Below, piece after piece: positions 49,874 to 58,046 of a DNA stretch of 64,000 bases (positions are counted from its first letter, which is position 1; the number at the start of each line of letters is the position of its first letter). A model generated the notes under the pieces. The model was not told where the DNA came from, searched no databases, and saw nothing but the letters and a program-made list of their open reading frames with translations. The position numbers and the translations under genes were made by a program. The stretch is from Streptomyces zagrosensis (GTDB lineage: Bacteria > Actinomycetota > Actinomycetes > Streptomycetales > Streptomycetaceae), in NCBI RefSeq assembly GCF_014203645.1, contig NZ_JACHJL010000001.1:434001-498000 (forward strand). The letters are read 5' to 3'.

Positions 49874-51385
49874 ATGCCTCAGCCCGTACCGTTGGATGTC
49901 GTGACTCCCGCTGCCCCAGGACCGGACACCCCGCGACCGGTGCCGGTCCGGTTTTCCTGGCTCCGTGCGCATCCGCTCGCGGTGGATGCCCTGATCGCTA
50001 CGGGTGTCTTCTTCTGCGTCCTGATGAGTTCGGTGTCCGGGCCATCCCAGAACAGGCCCGACGTCGGGCCGCTCCTGGTGGGCCTGGCCGCGCTGTGCAG
50101 CGCCGTCCTGGTGCTGCGCCGCAGGATGCCCCGTACGGTGCTCGCCGCGACCACCGTCATGAGCATGCTGGGCATCGTGTGCTCCCGCGAGGGCACCGTG
50201 CCGCCCTCCCAACTAGCGATCAGCGTCGTCGTCGCGCTGTACACCGTCGCCGCTTCCACCGATCGTCACACCACCTGGCGCATCGGCGCTGCCACCGTCG
50301 TCCTGCTCACCGGCACCGTGATGATCTTCGGCGTATCGCCCTGGTACGCACAGGAGAACCTCGGCATCTTCGCCTGGACCGGCATGGCAGCAGCCGCCGG
50401 TGACGCGGTGCGCAGCCGCCGCGCCTTCGTCGCGGCGATCGAGGAGCGCGCCATACGGGCCGAGCGCACTCGCGAGGAGGAGGCCAGGCGCCGGGTTGCC
50501 GAGGAGCGGCTGCGCATCGCCCGCGAGCTGCACGACGTGGTCGCCCACCACATTGCGCTGGTCAATGTGCAGGCCGGGGTGGCATCGCACATCATGGACA
50601 GCCGCCCCGACCAGGCCAAGCAGGCGCTCGCGCACGTACGCGAGGCAAGCCGGTCGGCCCTCGGCGAACTCCGTGCGACCGTGGGCCTGTTGCGGCAGTA
50701 CGGCGATCCAGAGGCCCCCACCGAGCCCGCCCCCGGGCTCGGCGTGCTCGACCAACTCATCGACGGCTTCGTACGCTCCGGGCTGCGGGTCACCGTCGAG
50801 GCCGCCAGCCGGCGCGAGCCGGGCCCGCTGGTCACCGACGCGGCGGAAGTGGCCAAGGTCTCCGGCGACCTGCCAACGGCCGTCGATCTCACCGCCTACC
50901 GGGTCATCCAGGAGGCGCTGACCAATGTGCACAAGCACGCGGGACCGGCCGCGGCGGCCGAGGTCCACATCATCCGGCAGCACGACGAGCTGGAGATCAC
51001 CGTCATCGACGACGGCGGGACATCGGGAGTGGCCAACGCCGGTACAGGCGGCGCGGACGGTGTGGGGAGCAGCGGCGGCACGAGTGGCGGCAAGGGCAGC
51101 AAAGGCGGCAAGGGAGCCCCGGGGTCCGGCAAGGCAGGCCCGGCAGCCGGCAGGGCGGGGCAGACCAGCGGCCGGGGCGGCGGCGCTGCCCGCAACGGCA
51201 CGGCCGAGGCACCAAGCGTCCAGCCCGGGGCGGCTGACGGCGGTGGCCACGGCCTGATCGGCATGCGCGAGCGCGTCGCCGCGCTGCGCGGCGCCTGCGA
51301 GGCAGCCCCCCACCCGGAAGGCGGCTTTCGGGTGCGCGCGACACTTCCGGTACGCAGCCGTACGGGAGGGGACGAGAGCGTATGA
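49874..51385 (+). CDS. Sensor histidine kinase (HisKA_3 type) with an insertion in the ATPase domain
   Basis: 503 residues. Five or so membrane helices (35-180), a coiled linker, and the HisKA_3 box with phospho-acceptor His220 (ARELHDVVAHHIALVN). The HATPase N-box is YRVIQEALTNVHKHAG. Its G1 box DDGG (from Asp379) and G2 box GHGLIGMRER (near 459) are separated by about 75 residues of nearly pure Gly/Ser/Ala/Lys/Pro, where the ATP lid is normally short. The frame is intact. Its stop overlaps the response-regulator start (ATGA). Confidence 0.92.
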   Translation: MPQPVPLDVVTPAAPGPDTPRPVPVRFSWLRAHPLAVDALIATGVFFCVLMSSVSGPSQNRPDVGPLLVGLAALCSAVLVLRRRMPRTVLAATTVMSMLGIVCSREGTVPPSQLAISVVVALYTVAASTDRHTTWRIGAATVVLLTGTVMIFGVSPWYAQENLGIFAWTGMAAAAGDAVRSRRAFVAAIEERAIRAERTREEEARRRVAEERLRIARELHDVVAHHIALVNVQAGVASHIMDSRPDQAKQALAHVREASRSALGELRATVGLLRQYGDPEAPTEPAPGLGVLDQLIDGFVRSGLRVTVEAASRREPGPLVTDAAEVAKVSGDLPTAVDLTAYRVIQEALTNVHKHAGPAAAAEVHIIRQHDELEITVIDDGGTSGVANAGTGGADGVGSSGGTSGGKGSKGGKGAPGSGKAGPAAGRAGQTSGRGGGAARNGTAEAPSVQPGAADGGGHGLIGMRERVAALRGACEAAPHPEGGFRVRATLPVRSRTGGDESV

Positions 51386-52068
51386 CGATCAAGGTGGTGC
51401 TCGCGGATGACCAGGCGCTGTTGCGCAGCGCGTTCCGCATCCTGGTGGACTCCGAGGCCGACATGGAGGTTGTCGGCGAGGCGTCGGACGGCGCCGAGGC
51501 CGTCGAACTGACCCGCGCCACGAACGCCGATGTGGTGTTGATGGACATTCGGATGCCCGGCACTGACGGGCTCGCCGCCACCCGCACGATCAGCGCGGAC
51601 CCCTCGCTCGCGGAGGTCCGCATCGTCATGCTGACCACCTTCGAAGTGGACGAGTACGTGGTGGAATCGCTGCGCGCTGGTGCCAGTGGCTTCCTTGGCA
51701 AGGGCGCCGAACCCGAGGAACTCCTGGCCGCCATCCGGGTCGCGGCGGCGGGCGAGGCGTTGCTCTCGCCGGTTGCGACCAAGGGGCTGATCGCCAAGTT
51801 CTTGGCCCAGGGCGGTGGTTCCGGCGGGGCCGCCGGGGGCGGCTACGAGACGGCCCGGCTTGCGGCGCTCACCGTGCGCGAACGCGAGGTGCTCGTGCAG
51901 GTCGCCGGCGGGCTCTCCAACGACCAGATCGCCGAACGACTCCAGGTCAGCCCGCTCACCGTCAAGACCCATGTGAATCGGGCGATGGCCAAGCTCGGCG
52001 CCCGCGACCGCGCCCAACTGGTCGTCATCGCCTACGAAACCGGACTGGTGCGCCCTCGAACGGAGTGA
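51382..52068 (+). CDS. NarL/FixJ-type response regulator
   Basis: 228 residues: receiver with VVLADDQ acids, phospho-acceptor Asp55 (VVLMDIRMPGTDG) and Lys in FLGKGAEP, a Gly-rich linker (QGGGSGGAAGGGYE), and a LuxR-type HTH (TVREREVLVQVAGGLSNDQI). It is coupled to the kinase by a 4-base overlap. Location after pspA-pspAA suggests an envelope-stress role; this is inference. Confidence 0.95.
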   Translation: MTIKVVLADDQALLRSAFRILVDSEADMEVVGEASDGAEAVELTRATNADVVLMDIRMPGTDGLAATRTISADPSLAEVRIVMLTTFEVDEYVVESLRAGASGFLGKGAEPEELLAAIRVAAAGEALLSPVATKGLIAKFLAQGGGSGGAAGGGYETARLAALTVREREVLVQVAGGLSNDQIAERLQVSPLTVKTHVNRAMAKLGARDRAQLVVIAYETGLVRPRTE

Positions 52069-52078
52069 GACCGGGCGA

Positions 52079-52126
52079 GTACGCAGTGCCGTACGCAGTG
52101 CCGTACGCAGTGCCGTACGCAGTGCG
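52079..52126. repeat. 12-bp tandem repeat x 4
   Basis: GTACGCAGTGCC repeated four times; the last copy ends in G. It begins 11 bases beyond the regulator stop. Confidence 0.92.
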
Positions 52127-52245
52127 GCTGCGGCATGTGCCGGGGCGCGAACCACCTGGGCATCGACGGGGCTGTCTCCCTCTGGTGGGGCGAGAACACA
52201 CCGCGATACGGGGCGGGGCCCGCGGGTGCCTGGAGCCCCGCGCAG

Positions 52246-52301
52246 GCACGCCCCGGCCGGCACCACGGTGTAAGACCGCAAGGATGCCGGCCGGGGCGTG
52301 C
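52246..52301. terminator. Bidirectional hairpin, 17-bp stem
   Basis: GCACGCCCCGGCCGGCA (52246-52262) and its perfect complement (52285-52301), between convergent genes. Confidence 0.75.
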
Positions 52302-52310
52302 GATGTGCGG

Positions 52311-52360
52311 GCCGGCCTGCTCGCGCGGGCCTATCCGCGCCGGCCTGCTCGCGCGGGCCT
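52311..52360. repeat. 22-bp direct repeat near the nadA stop
   Basis: A 22-base sequence with core CCTGCTCGCGCGGGCCT occurs at 52311-52332 and 52339-52360. Confidence 0.88.
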
Positions 52361-52382
52361 TCCCACGCTGCGACTCGCCCGG

Positions 52383-53618
52383 CTACGGCAGAGACAGCAT
52401 GCGCTCAAGCGCCAGCTTCGCGAAGCTTTCCGTCTCCCGATCGACCTCGATGCGGTTGATCACCGTGCCGTTCGCGAGCGACTCCAGGGTCCAGACCAGG
52501 TGTGGGAGGTCGATGCGGTTCATCGTGGAGCAGAAGCACACCGTCTTATCGAGAAAGGTGATCTCCTTGCCCTCGTCGGCGAACCGGTTCGCCAGTCGCC
52601 GGACCAGGTTCAGCTCAGTGCCGATCGCCCACTTCGACCCGGCAGGGGCGGCCTCCAGGGTCTTGATGATGTGCTCGGTCGAGCCCACGTAGTCCGCCGC
52701 TGCAACCACCTCGTGCTTGCACTCGGGGTGCACCAGTACGTTGACACCGGGTATGCGCTCTCGTACGTCACGTACCGACTCCAGCGAGAACCGGCCATGC
52801 ACCGAGCAGTGCCCGCGCCACAGGATCATCTTCGCCGCCCGCAGCTCCTCGACGGTCAGGCCGCCGTTTGGCTTGTGCGGGTTGTACAGGACGCAGTCCT
52901 CCAGGGTCATCCCCAGCTCCCGGACGGCGGTGTTGCGCCCGAGGTGCTGGTCCGGCAGGAAGAGGACCTTCGTATCGGTGCTGCCGGTGCTGCCAGGGCT
53001 GGCAGGGCTACCAGGGCTGGCAGGGCGGTCGCCCTGGGCGAAGGCCCACTCCAGCGCCCGCTTCGCGTTGGACGATGTGCAGATCGTGCCGCCGTGCTTG
53101 CCGGTAAACGCCTTGATGTCGGCGGAAGAGTTCATGTACGAGACGGGCACAGTCGCCTCCGCGACGCCCGCCTCGGTCAGCACGTCCCAGCACTCCGCGA
53201 CCTGCTCGGCGGTGGCCATGTCGGCCATCGAGCAGCCCGCGGCCAGGTCGGGGAGGATGACCTGCTGATTGTCGCCGGTGAGGATGTCGGCGGATTCGGC
53301 CATGAAGTGCACGCCGCAAAAGACGATGAACTCGGCGTCCGGCCGGGCTGCGGCGTCCCGGGCGAGCTTGAAGGAGTCCCCGGTGACGTCCGCGAACTCG
53401 ATGACCTCGTCGCGCTGGTAGTGGTGGCCGAGCACGAAGACCCGGTCCCCGAGCTTTTCCTTGGCCGCGCGGGCGCGTGCCACGAGGTCGGGGTCGGAGG
53501 CTGCGGGGAGGTCCCCTGGGCACTCCACGCCGCGCTCGCTTCGGGGGTCGGCTTCGCGGCCCAGGAGTAGCAGGGCCAGTGGCGTGGGCTGGACGTCGAG
53601 AGTTTGGGCGGTGGTCAC
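52383..53618 (-). CDS. nadA: Quinolinate synthase
   Basis: 411 residues. It condenses iminoaspartate with dihydroxyacetone phosphate to quinolinate for NAD synthesis, using one 4Fe-4S cluster; cluster cysteines lie in FCGVHFMAE, HPECKHE and KTVCFCSTMNR. Other motifs: LGHHYQRDEVIEFAD and AGCSMADMA. About 20 residues rich in Pro, Ser, Gly and Thr (from DRPASPGSPASPG) are inserted before KVLFLPDQHLGR, encoded by a DNA tandem repeat at 52993-53028. I chose GTG 53618, with AGGGTG upstream. nadB and nadC are not in the window. Confidence 0.96.
   Translation of the reverse strand: MTTAQTLDVQPTPLALLLLGREADPRSERGVECPGDLPAASDPDLVARARAAKEKLGDRVFVLGHHYQRDEVIEFADVTGDSFKLARDAAARPDAEFIVFCGVHFMAESADILTGDNQQVILPDLAAGCSMADMATAEQVAECWDVLTEAGVAEATVPVSYMNSSADIKAFTGKHGGTICTSSNAKRALEWAFAQGDRPASPGSPASPGSTGSTDTKVLFLPDQHLGRNTAVRELGMTLEDCVLYNPHKPNGGLTVEELRAAKMILWRGHCSVHGRFSLESVRDVRERIPGVNVLVHPECKHEVVAAADYVGSTEHIIKTLEAAPAGSKWAIGTELNLVRRLANRFADEGKEITFLDKTVCFCSTMNRIDLPHLVWTLESLANGTVINRIEVDRETESFAKLALERMLSLP
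52993..53028. repeat. 18-bp tandem repeat x 2 inside nadA
   Basis: CCAGGGCTGGCAGGGCTA at 52993-53010 recurs at 53011-53028 with the last two bases changed. It is in frame and encodes the ASPGSP insertion. Confidence 0.88.
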
Positions 53619-53655
53619 TGCACGCACCCTTTCTATTTCCGCAGACAAGCCTTTT

Positions 53656-53680
53656 CGTCTGATTGACGTTATCTATCATA
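53656..53680 (-). promoter_or_regulatory. Probable nadA promoter and small palindrome
   Basis: On the minus strand TATGAT (complement of 53675-53680) is a good -10 box, 57-62 bases before the nadA start. CGTC-n5-GACG at 53656-53668 lies just downstream and could be an operator. The whole stretch is AT-richer than its flanks. Confidence 0.45.
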
Positions 53681-53870
53681 GCCGCTTTGCGTCACCCTGA
53701 CGATGGCCATCATGTCGATGTGACGCATTCCCGGTCCGGCGGCCTATGTCCGGCCAGACACCGGTGTGCGAGCATGAAGAGGGAAGACACGCGCCAGAGT
53801 CGGAATGAATTCGGCGCGGCGTGGGTTGGAGCCGAGGGCAAGCAGTCCGTACAACCCGGGAGAGAAGCAG

Positions 53871-54224
53871 ATGACGGTTCAGGACGACACCACCACGATC
53901 GACGGCATCCTCCTGTCCGATGCCGCCGCGGGCAAGGTCAAGGCACTGCTGGAGCAGGAAGGCCGTGAGGACCTTGCGCTGCGCGTCGCTGTCCAGCCCG
54001 GTGGCTGCTCTGGCCTGCGCTACCAGCTCTTCTTTGACGAGCGTTCGCTCGACGGCGATGTCGTGAAGAACTTCGATGGCGTCAAGGTCGTCACCGACCG
54101 CATGAGCGCCCCGTACCTGGGTGGTGCCTCCATCGACTTCGTGGACACCATCGAGAAGCAGGGCTTCACCATCGACAACCCGAACGCCACGGGCTCCTGC
54201 GCCTGCGGTGACTCCTTCAGCTAA
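53871..54224 (+). CDS. erpA: A-type Fe-S cluster insertion protein (ErpA/IscA)
   Basis: 117 residues. It delivers Fe-S clusters to target proteins. The three conserved cysteines are Cys46 (QPGGCSGL) and Cys110/Cys112 (GSCACG). FFDERSLDGDVV and YLGGASIDFVDT are family blocks. The ATG at 53871 follows GGGAGAGAAG. The order next to an Rv2203-like membrane protein and adenosine kinase matches M. tuberculosis Rv2204c. Divergent from nadA, itself an Fe-S enzyme. Confidence 0.95.
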   Translation: MTVQDDTTTIDGILLSDAAAGKVKALLEQEGREDLALRVAVQPGGCSGLRYQLFFDERSLDGDVVKNFDGVKVVTDRMSAPYLGGASIDFVDTIEKQGFTIDNPNATGSCACGDSFS

Positions 54225-54336
54225 GGCCATCGGGGTCCGCTCGATGGCGAAAGCGCCTTGGTCGAGCGGACCCGCGAAGCCTGCCGGGGCGCCCGCGCCC
54301 CGGCCACGCTGACGCGCACAAGGCGTACGTACGCAG

Positions 54337-54375
54337 GGCGGCGGTCCCTCAGCCACAGACTGAGGGACCGCCGCC
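54337..54375. terminator. Bidirectional terminator, 16-bp stem
   Basis: GGCGGCGGTCCCTCAG (54337-54352), 7-base loop, CTGAGGGACCGCCGCC (54360-54375), between convergent erpA and the membrane-protein gene. Confidence 0.88.
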
Positions 54376-54417
54376 TTGCGTATGGTGCTGCCCGTCACGG
54401 CCCGTCGAGGGCCGCCC

Positions 54418-56085
54418 TCACTTGTTCTTCGATGAGCCCTTGGGCACCGTCTTGCCCGACGCCGCGTCCATCACCTCGCGGCCGTCCAGCGGCCCGTCCA
54501 GCGTGATCTTCTTCTCGAATTCCTTGGCGAGGTGGATGCAGTTTCCGCCCGGCTTCTCCGGCGCGCTGTTGACCTGCACCTTCACCGTGGACGACGACGT
54601 GTCTGCGGTGGCCGTGTACGTCGAACAGACCCCGCCCCAGAACCGCACGGTCAGCTCCTTGCCGTGCGTGCGGTAGGACTCGACCTGCTTCAACGGGTGC
54701 GCACCGTCGCCGGTCTTCGAACCTGAACCCTCGTCAGCCGGCGTGCTGGGCGCGGTCTTGGGACCTGCCACATACTTCGGGTCCACGGCCGGCTGCGTCA
54801 CGGTGAAGTCGGCCTCACCGTCCTTCGCGTCTGCCGGGTGCACCGTGAACATCCACGACGGCACCAGGGTTTGCTGGCCCTCAACGAACCGCATGCCGAG
54901 CCCGAACGTGGCCTTGCGCACCTCTGCGGCGGGCTGCTTGCCGGGCGACGGCTCGCACGGCGCGATCTCCCGCTTGTCGTCGCCACCCTGATGGGCTTCA
55001 TCGCCCTTGCTGCCCTTGTCGGGTGTGGCGGGCTCGGCCGACGCGCAGCCGCCGATGGACACTCCGCCCTCGCTGCCGCCCTGCGCGTTCAGCGCCTTCA
55101 ACGCCTGGTCGGCGCTGATCAACGGGTACTCGTCGCCCTTCGTCAGCTTGCTGAGGAAGCCACTGGCGTCGGCCACCTCGCCGTCCACGCCCACCTCCAC
55201 GTTGGTCTGCCAGCCGTACGTGGGCAGCCCGTCGAAGACAGGGTCGGCGGTCACGCCGCGAATCGCCCCGTAGGTGCGGCTCGCATCCAGCTTGGCGTCG
55301 CTTTGGCCCAGGGTTTTCAGTACCGGCTGCGCTGCGTCCTTCGCTTCGGCCGCCGACACCGGGTCTTTTCCGCCGTCCACCGTGGCCGGCGCGCTCTTGG
55401 GGTCCTTGGCGTCCCGGCTCTGCCGCGCATCCTTCGCGCCGCCGGCACGCTCGCCCCTGCCATCGCGCAGCGAGCCGCAGCTCGGGGCCGATGAGTCGGG
55501 GCTGTCGCCGTTCTCCATGGTGTGCGGCGGCTCCAGACAGCCGTCCCCGCCCGGCGCCCCGGCCTTGGTGAACGACCAGCCTCCAGCGCCCGTCTCCTTC
55601 ACACGAAGCGTCGGGCTCATCCGGTTCGGGGTGCCGCCCACCGTCCAGACGCCCTGCTCAAGCCGGGGCGTGCCGGACACCTTGAGTGCCGCGGCCAGCC
55701 GCTCAACATCCGCGCGGGCCACCTTCTGCCCGCTGCGGTAGACCGGGGCTGTCTCGCGCGGTGCGTCGGGGAGTTCGCCGGGCGCCTGATAGCGGGCTCG
55801 GGTGGGGCTGGGCTCGCCAACGGCGATGCCCTCGCGCGCCTCACCCGTAGTTGAGTCGAGGGCCAGCGGCGCGGGTTCTGCGGCGTCACTCGACCGGCCG
55901 CCGTCTTTCGAGCCGCCGTCGTCGGAGGCTGCCGACGCCCAGTAGGCGCCGCCGCCGCCGACCACCAGCACCGCTGCGGCCACCGTCGCTATGGTCAGCG
56001 GCGAGCGGCGCTTGCGTGCGGTCTTCGTGTCGGTGTAGTCGGACGTCTCCTTGGAGAGGTCCTCGGGGGTGTCCTCGGTGCTCAC
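54418..56085 (-). CDS. Large membrane-anchored protein (Rv2203-like)
   Basis: 555 residues. A cytoplasmic tail (STEDTPEDLSKETSDYTDTK) leads to one membrane helix (SPLTIATVAAAVLVVGGGGA) near residues 28-50. A long extracytoplasmic part with low-complexity Asp/Ser/Lys loops follows, then two repeat-like segments (e.g. YGWQTNVEVGVDGEVADASG, VPSWMFTVHPADAKDG). It has scattered cysteines (in GDGCLEPP, APSCGSL, GGCASAE). No enzyme motif is recognised. GTG 56085 follows AAGGAGTAAT. The position between erpA and adenosine kinase matches the Rv2203 membrane protein. Confidence 0.82.
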   Translation of the reverse strand: MSTEDTPEDLSKETSDYTDTKTARKRRSPLTIATVAAAVLVVGGGGAYWASAASDDGGSKDGGRSSDAAEPAPLALDSTTGEAREGIAVGEPSPTRARYQAPGELPDAPRETAPVYRSGQKVARADVERLAAALKVSGTPRLEQGVWTVGGTPNRMSPTLRVKETGAGGWSFTKAGAPGGDGCLEPPHTMENGDSPDSSAPSCGSLRDGRGERAGGAKDARQSRDAKDPKSAPATVDGGKDPVSAAEAKDAAQPVLKTLGQSDAKLDASRTYGAIRGVTADPVFDGLPTYGWQTNVEVGVDGEVADASGFLSKLTKGDEYPLISADQALKALNAQGGSEGGVSIGGCASAEPATPDKGSKGDEAHQGGDDKREIAPCEPSPGKQPAAEVRKATFGLGMRFVEGQQTLVPSWMFTVHPADAKDGEADFTVTQPAVDPKYVAGPKTAPSTPADEGSGSKTGDGAHPLKQVESYRTHGKELTVRFWGGVCSTYTATADTSSSTVKVQVNSAPEKPGGNCIHLAKEFEKKITLDGPLDGREVMDAASGKTVPKGSSKNK

Positions 56086-56388
56086 GGTATTACTCCTTCG
56101 GCTCCGCTCTTCGGTTCGGCTCCATCCCCTTGGAAGGGACGCCGATGGGACGGAACGAAGGAGCAGCCGGTTCCCCCGAGATGTCACAGCGGCCCGCAAC
56201 GACCCCCCTAGGCCACCGAAGCGATGCGTGACTTCTCCCGGAAAACCGGAGGTGAGCGCCGTGTGTCGGGCCCACGCACACGGCCTGGGCACGCACCCCG
56301 CGCACAAGGCGCGCGGCCGGTCTGCGCGGCGCGCGCAGCGGCCCGCGGCCCGTGCCGACTGTGCGGCCGATGCGGCCGGCAGCTAGCC

Positions 56389-56604
56389 TCAGTCGCCGTA
56401 CTCGGACATCCCGTCCACCAAATGGGCGGAGGCCGACGGCACTCGTACGCCGTGGATCTGCGCCGGGCCCACCGGCGGCCCTGCGGTCCCACCGTGGTGC
56501 GTTGTCCAGCGCGATGCCATCCGCGCACAGTCGGCCCGCAGTTCATCCAGCGACTCTGGTTCGGCGGCGCGAACGGGAAGGTCGGGGGTGGCGTGCTGAT
56601 GCAT
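56389..56604 (-). CDS. Small conserved hypothetical protein
   Basis: 71 residues beginning MHQHATPDLPVRAAEPESLD, with DELRADCARMASRWTTHH in the middle. A good GGGAGAG site precedes the ATG, which is divergent from the adenosine kinase gene. No known domain. A much longer reading frame continuing upstream on this strand is only the shadow of the kinase gene. Confidence 0.6.
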   Translation of the reverse strand: MHQHATPDLPVRAAEPESLDELRADCARMASRWTTHHGGTAGPPVGPAQIHGVRVPSASAHLVDGMSEYGD

Positions 56605-56793
56605 GAGCTCTCCCGGTCCGTGGGGCGGACTGACGCACACCCCGGCTAAGGAAACCGTATGCAGGGCATACGGCGCGAAGAAAGCCCTACTATCGGGTAG
56701 TTTTGCCCGTTCGGCGCGAGAGGGCGAACCCGATAGCGTGAAGCGATCGTCCTTACCAACGTCCTTGTCGTCGCCCGCAGGAGCAGACTCGCC

Positions 56794-57780
56794 GTGCGCA
56801 TTGCTGTTACCGGCTCCATCGCCACTGACCACCTGATGACCTTCCCGGGCCGTTTCGCCGACCAACTGGTCGCCGATCAGTTGCATACGGTCTCGCTGTC
56901 CTTCCTGGTTGACGCTCTCGACATCCGCCGGGGCGGAGTTGCCCCCAATATCTGCTTCGGGATGGGCGCGCTCGGTCTGCGCCCGGTCCTGGTCGGCGCG
57001 GCCGGGGAGGACTTCGCCGAGTACCGCGCCTGGCTCGACCGACACGGTGTGGACACCGAGTCGGTCCACATCTCGGAGTTGCTGCACACCGCGCGCTTCG
57101 TGTGCACCACCGACACCGACCACAACCAGATCGCGTCCTTCTACACCGGCGCCATGAGTGAGGCTCGACAGATCGAGCTCCAGCCCATCGCGGACCGCGT
57201 GGGCGGCCTCGATCTGGTGCTGATCGGCGCCGACGACCCGGAGGCGATGGTCAGGCACACCGACGAGTGCCGCACACGCGGCCTCGCCTTCGCCGCCGAC
57301 CCCTCCCAGCAGCTCGCCCGGATGGAGGGCGAGGACATCCGCCGTCTGGTCGAGGGCGCCACGTACCTGTTCACCAACGAGTACGAGAAGGCGCTGATCG
57401 AAAACAAGACCGGCTGGACCGCCGACGAGATCCTCGGCAAGGTCGGCACCCGGGTCACCACCCTGGGCGCGAGCGGCGTGCGCATCGAGCGCACCGGCGA
57501 GCCCACCATCGAGGTGGGCGTGCCCGAGGAGAACGCCAAGGTCGATCCGACCGGCGTCGGCGACGCGTTCCGCGCCGGCTTCCTCGCCGGCGTGTCCTGG
57601 GAGCTCTCCTTGGAGCGAGCGGCCCAGGTCGGTTGCATGGTGGCAACGCTGGTCATCGAAACGCTGGGTACCCAGGAGTACGAGCTGCGCTCCGGACGCT
57701 TCCTGGAGCGGTTCCAAAAGGCCTACGGGGCGGAGGCGGCGGGCGAGGTCAAGCCGCATTTGCCGGCCGAACTGGTCTGA
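56794..57780 (+). CDS. adoK: Adenosine kinase, PfkB family
   Basis: 328 residues. It phosphorylates adenosine to AMP. MRIAVTGSIATDHLMTFPGR, SLSFLVDALDIRRGG and ASFYTGAMSEARQIEL closely resemble M. tuberculosis adenosine kinase (Rv2202c), a PfkB-type enzyme unlike eukaryotic ones. The PfkB signature with catalytic Asp is in VDPTGVGDAFRAGFLAG. The GTG at 56794 follows AGGAG. It is often annotated only as carbohydrate kinase; sequence and neighbourhood (erpA side, ctaC side) support the adenosine role. Confidence 0.9.
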   Translation: MRIAVTGSIATDHLMTFPGRFADQLVADQLHTVSLSFLVDALDIRRGGVAPNICFGMGALGLRPVLVGAAGEDFAEYRAWLDRHGVDTESVHISELLHTARFVCTTDTDHNQIASFYTGAMSEARQIELQPIADRVGGLDLVLIGADDPEAMVRHTDECRTRGLAFAADPSQQLARMEGEDIRRLVEGATYLFTNEYEKALIENKTGWTADEILGKVGTRVTTLGASGVRIERTGEPTIEVGVPEENAKVDPTGVGDAFRAGFLAGVSWELSLERAAQVGCMVATLVIETLGTQEYELRSGRFLERFQKAYGAEAAGEVKPHLPAELV

Positions 57781-57868
57781 TACGCGCTTGATCGGCCGAG
57801 CAGCTGCGAACCACTCAACAAGTCAGCGGCCTGCTACGGGTCTCGCACGAGCCTGAGTTCGCTGTGAG

Positions 57869-57890
57869 GCTGGCCCCGTACGGGGCCAGC
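57869..57890. repeat. Perfect 22-bp palindrome
   Basis: GCTGGCCCCG TA CGGGGCCAGC, between adoK and the desulfurase gene. It could be a second terminator or a protein site. Confidence 0.8.
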
Positions 57891-57908
57891 ACGAGGCGGA
57901 CGGCCTTC

Positions 57909-57950
57909 GGTAGGGCCGAAGATGCGGACACTCGCGTCTTCGGCCCTACC
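57909..57950. terminator. Bidirectional terminator, 18-bp stem
   Basis: GGTAGGGCCGAAGA (57909-57922) and TCTTCGGCCCTACC (57937-57950), extended inward by TGCG/CGCG, between convergent genes. Confidence 0.88.
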
Positions 57951-58046
57951 CATCGGTTGCCTCCGCGGCACCCTGCCCGCCGCCGCTTTCCGCACTTTTC
58001 TTCGGCTGCTGCGGCTCGTCGGCTGCCCTTCGGGGCCGTAGGGCCG

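Larger units (their letters stand above)
52069..52382. other. Convergent gap between the response regulator and nadA
   Basis: 314 bases with no gene: a 12-bp tandem repeat, a strong inverted repeat (52246-52301) and a 22-bp direct repeat (52311-52360). Confidence 0.65.

Noticed and set aside
52069..52382. A small gene in the gap after the response regulator
   Set aside because: The frames consist only of the repeat units (VPYAVPYAV-like) with no ribosome site.
56605..57759. Long minus-strand frame running upstream from the 71-residue gene, opposite adoK
   Set aside because: adoK on the plus strand is unmistakable; only the last 71 codons of the minus frame have their own start and ribosome site.
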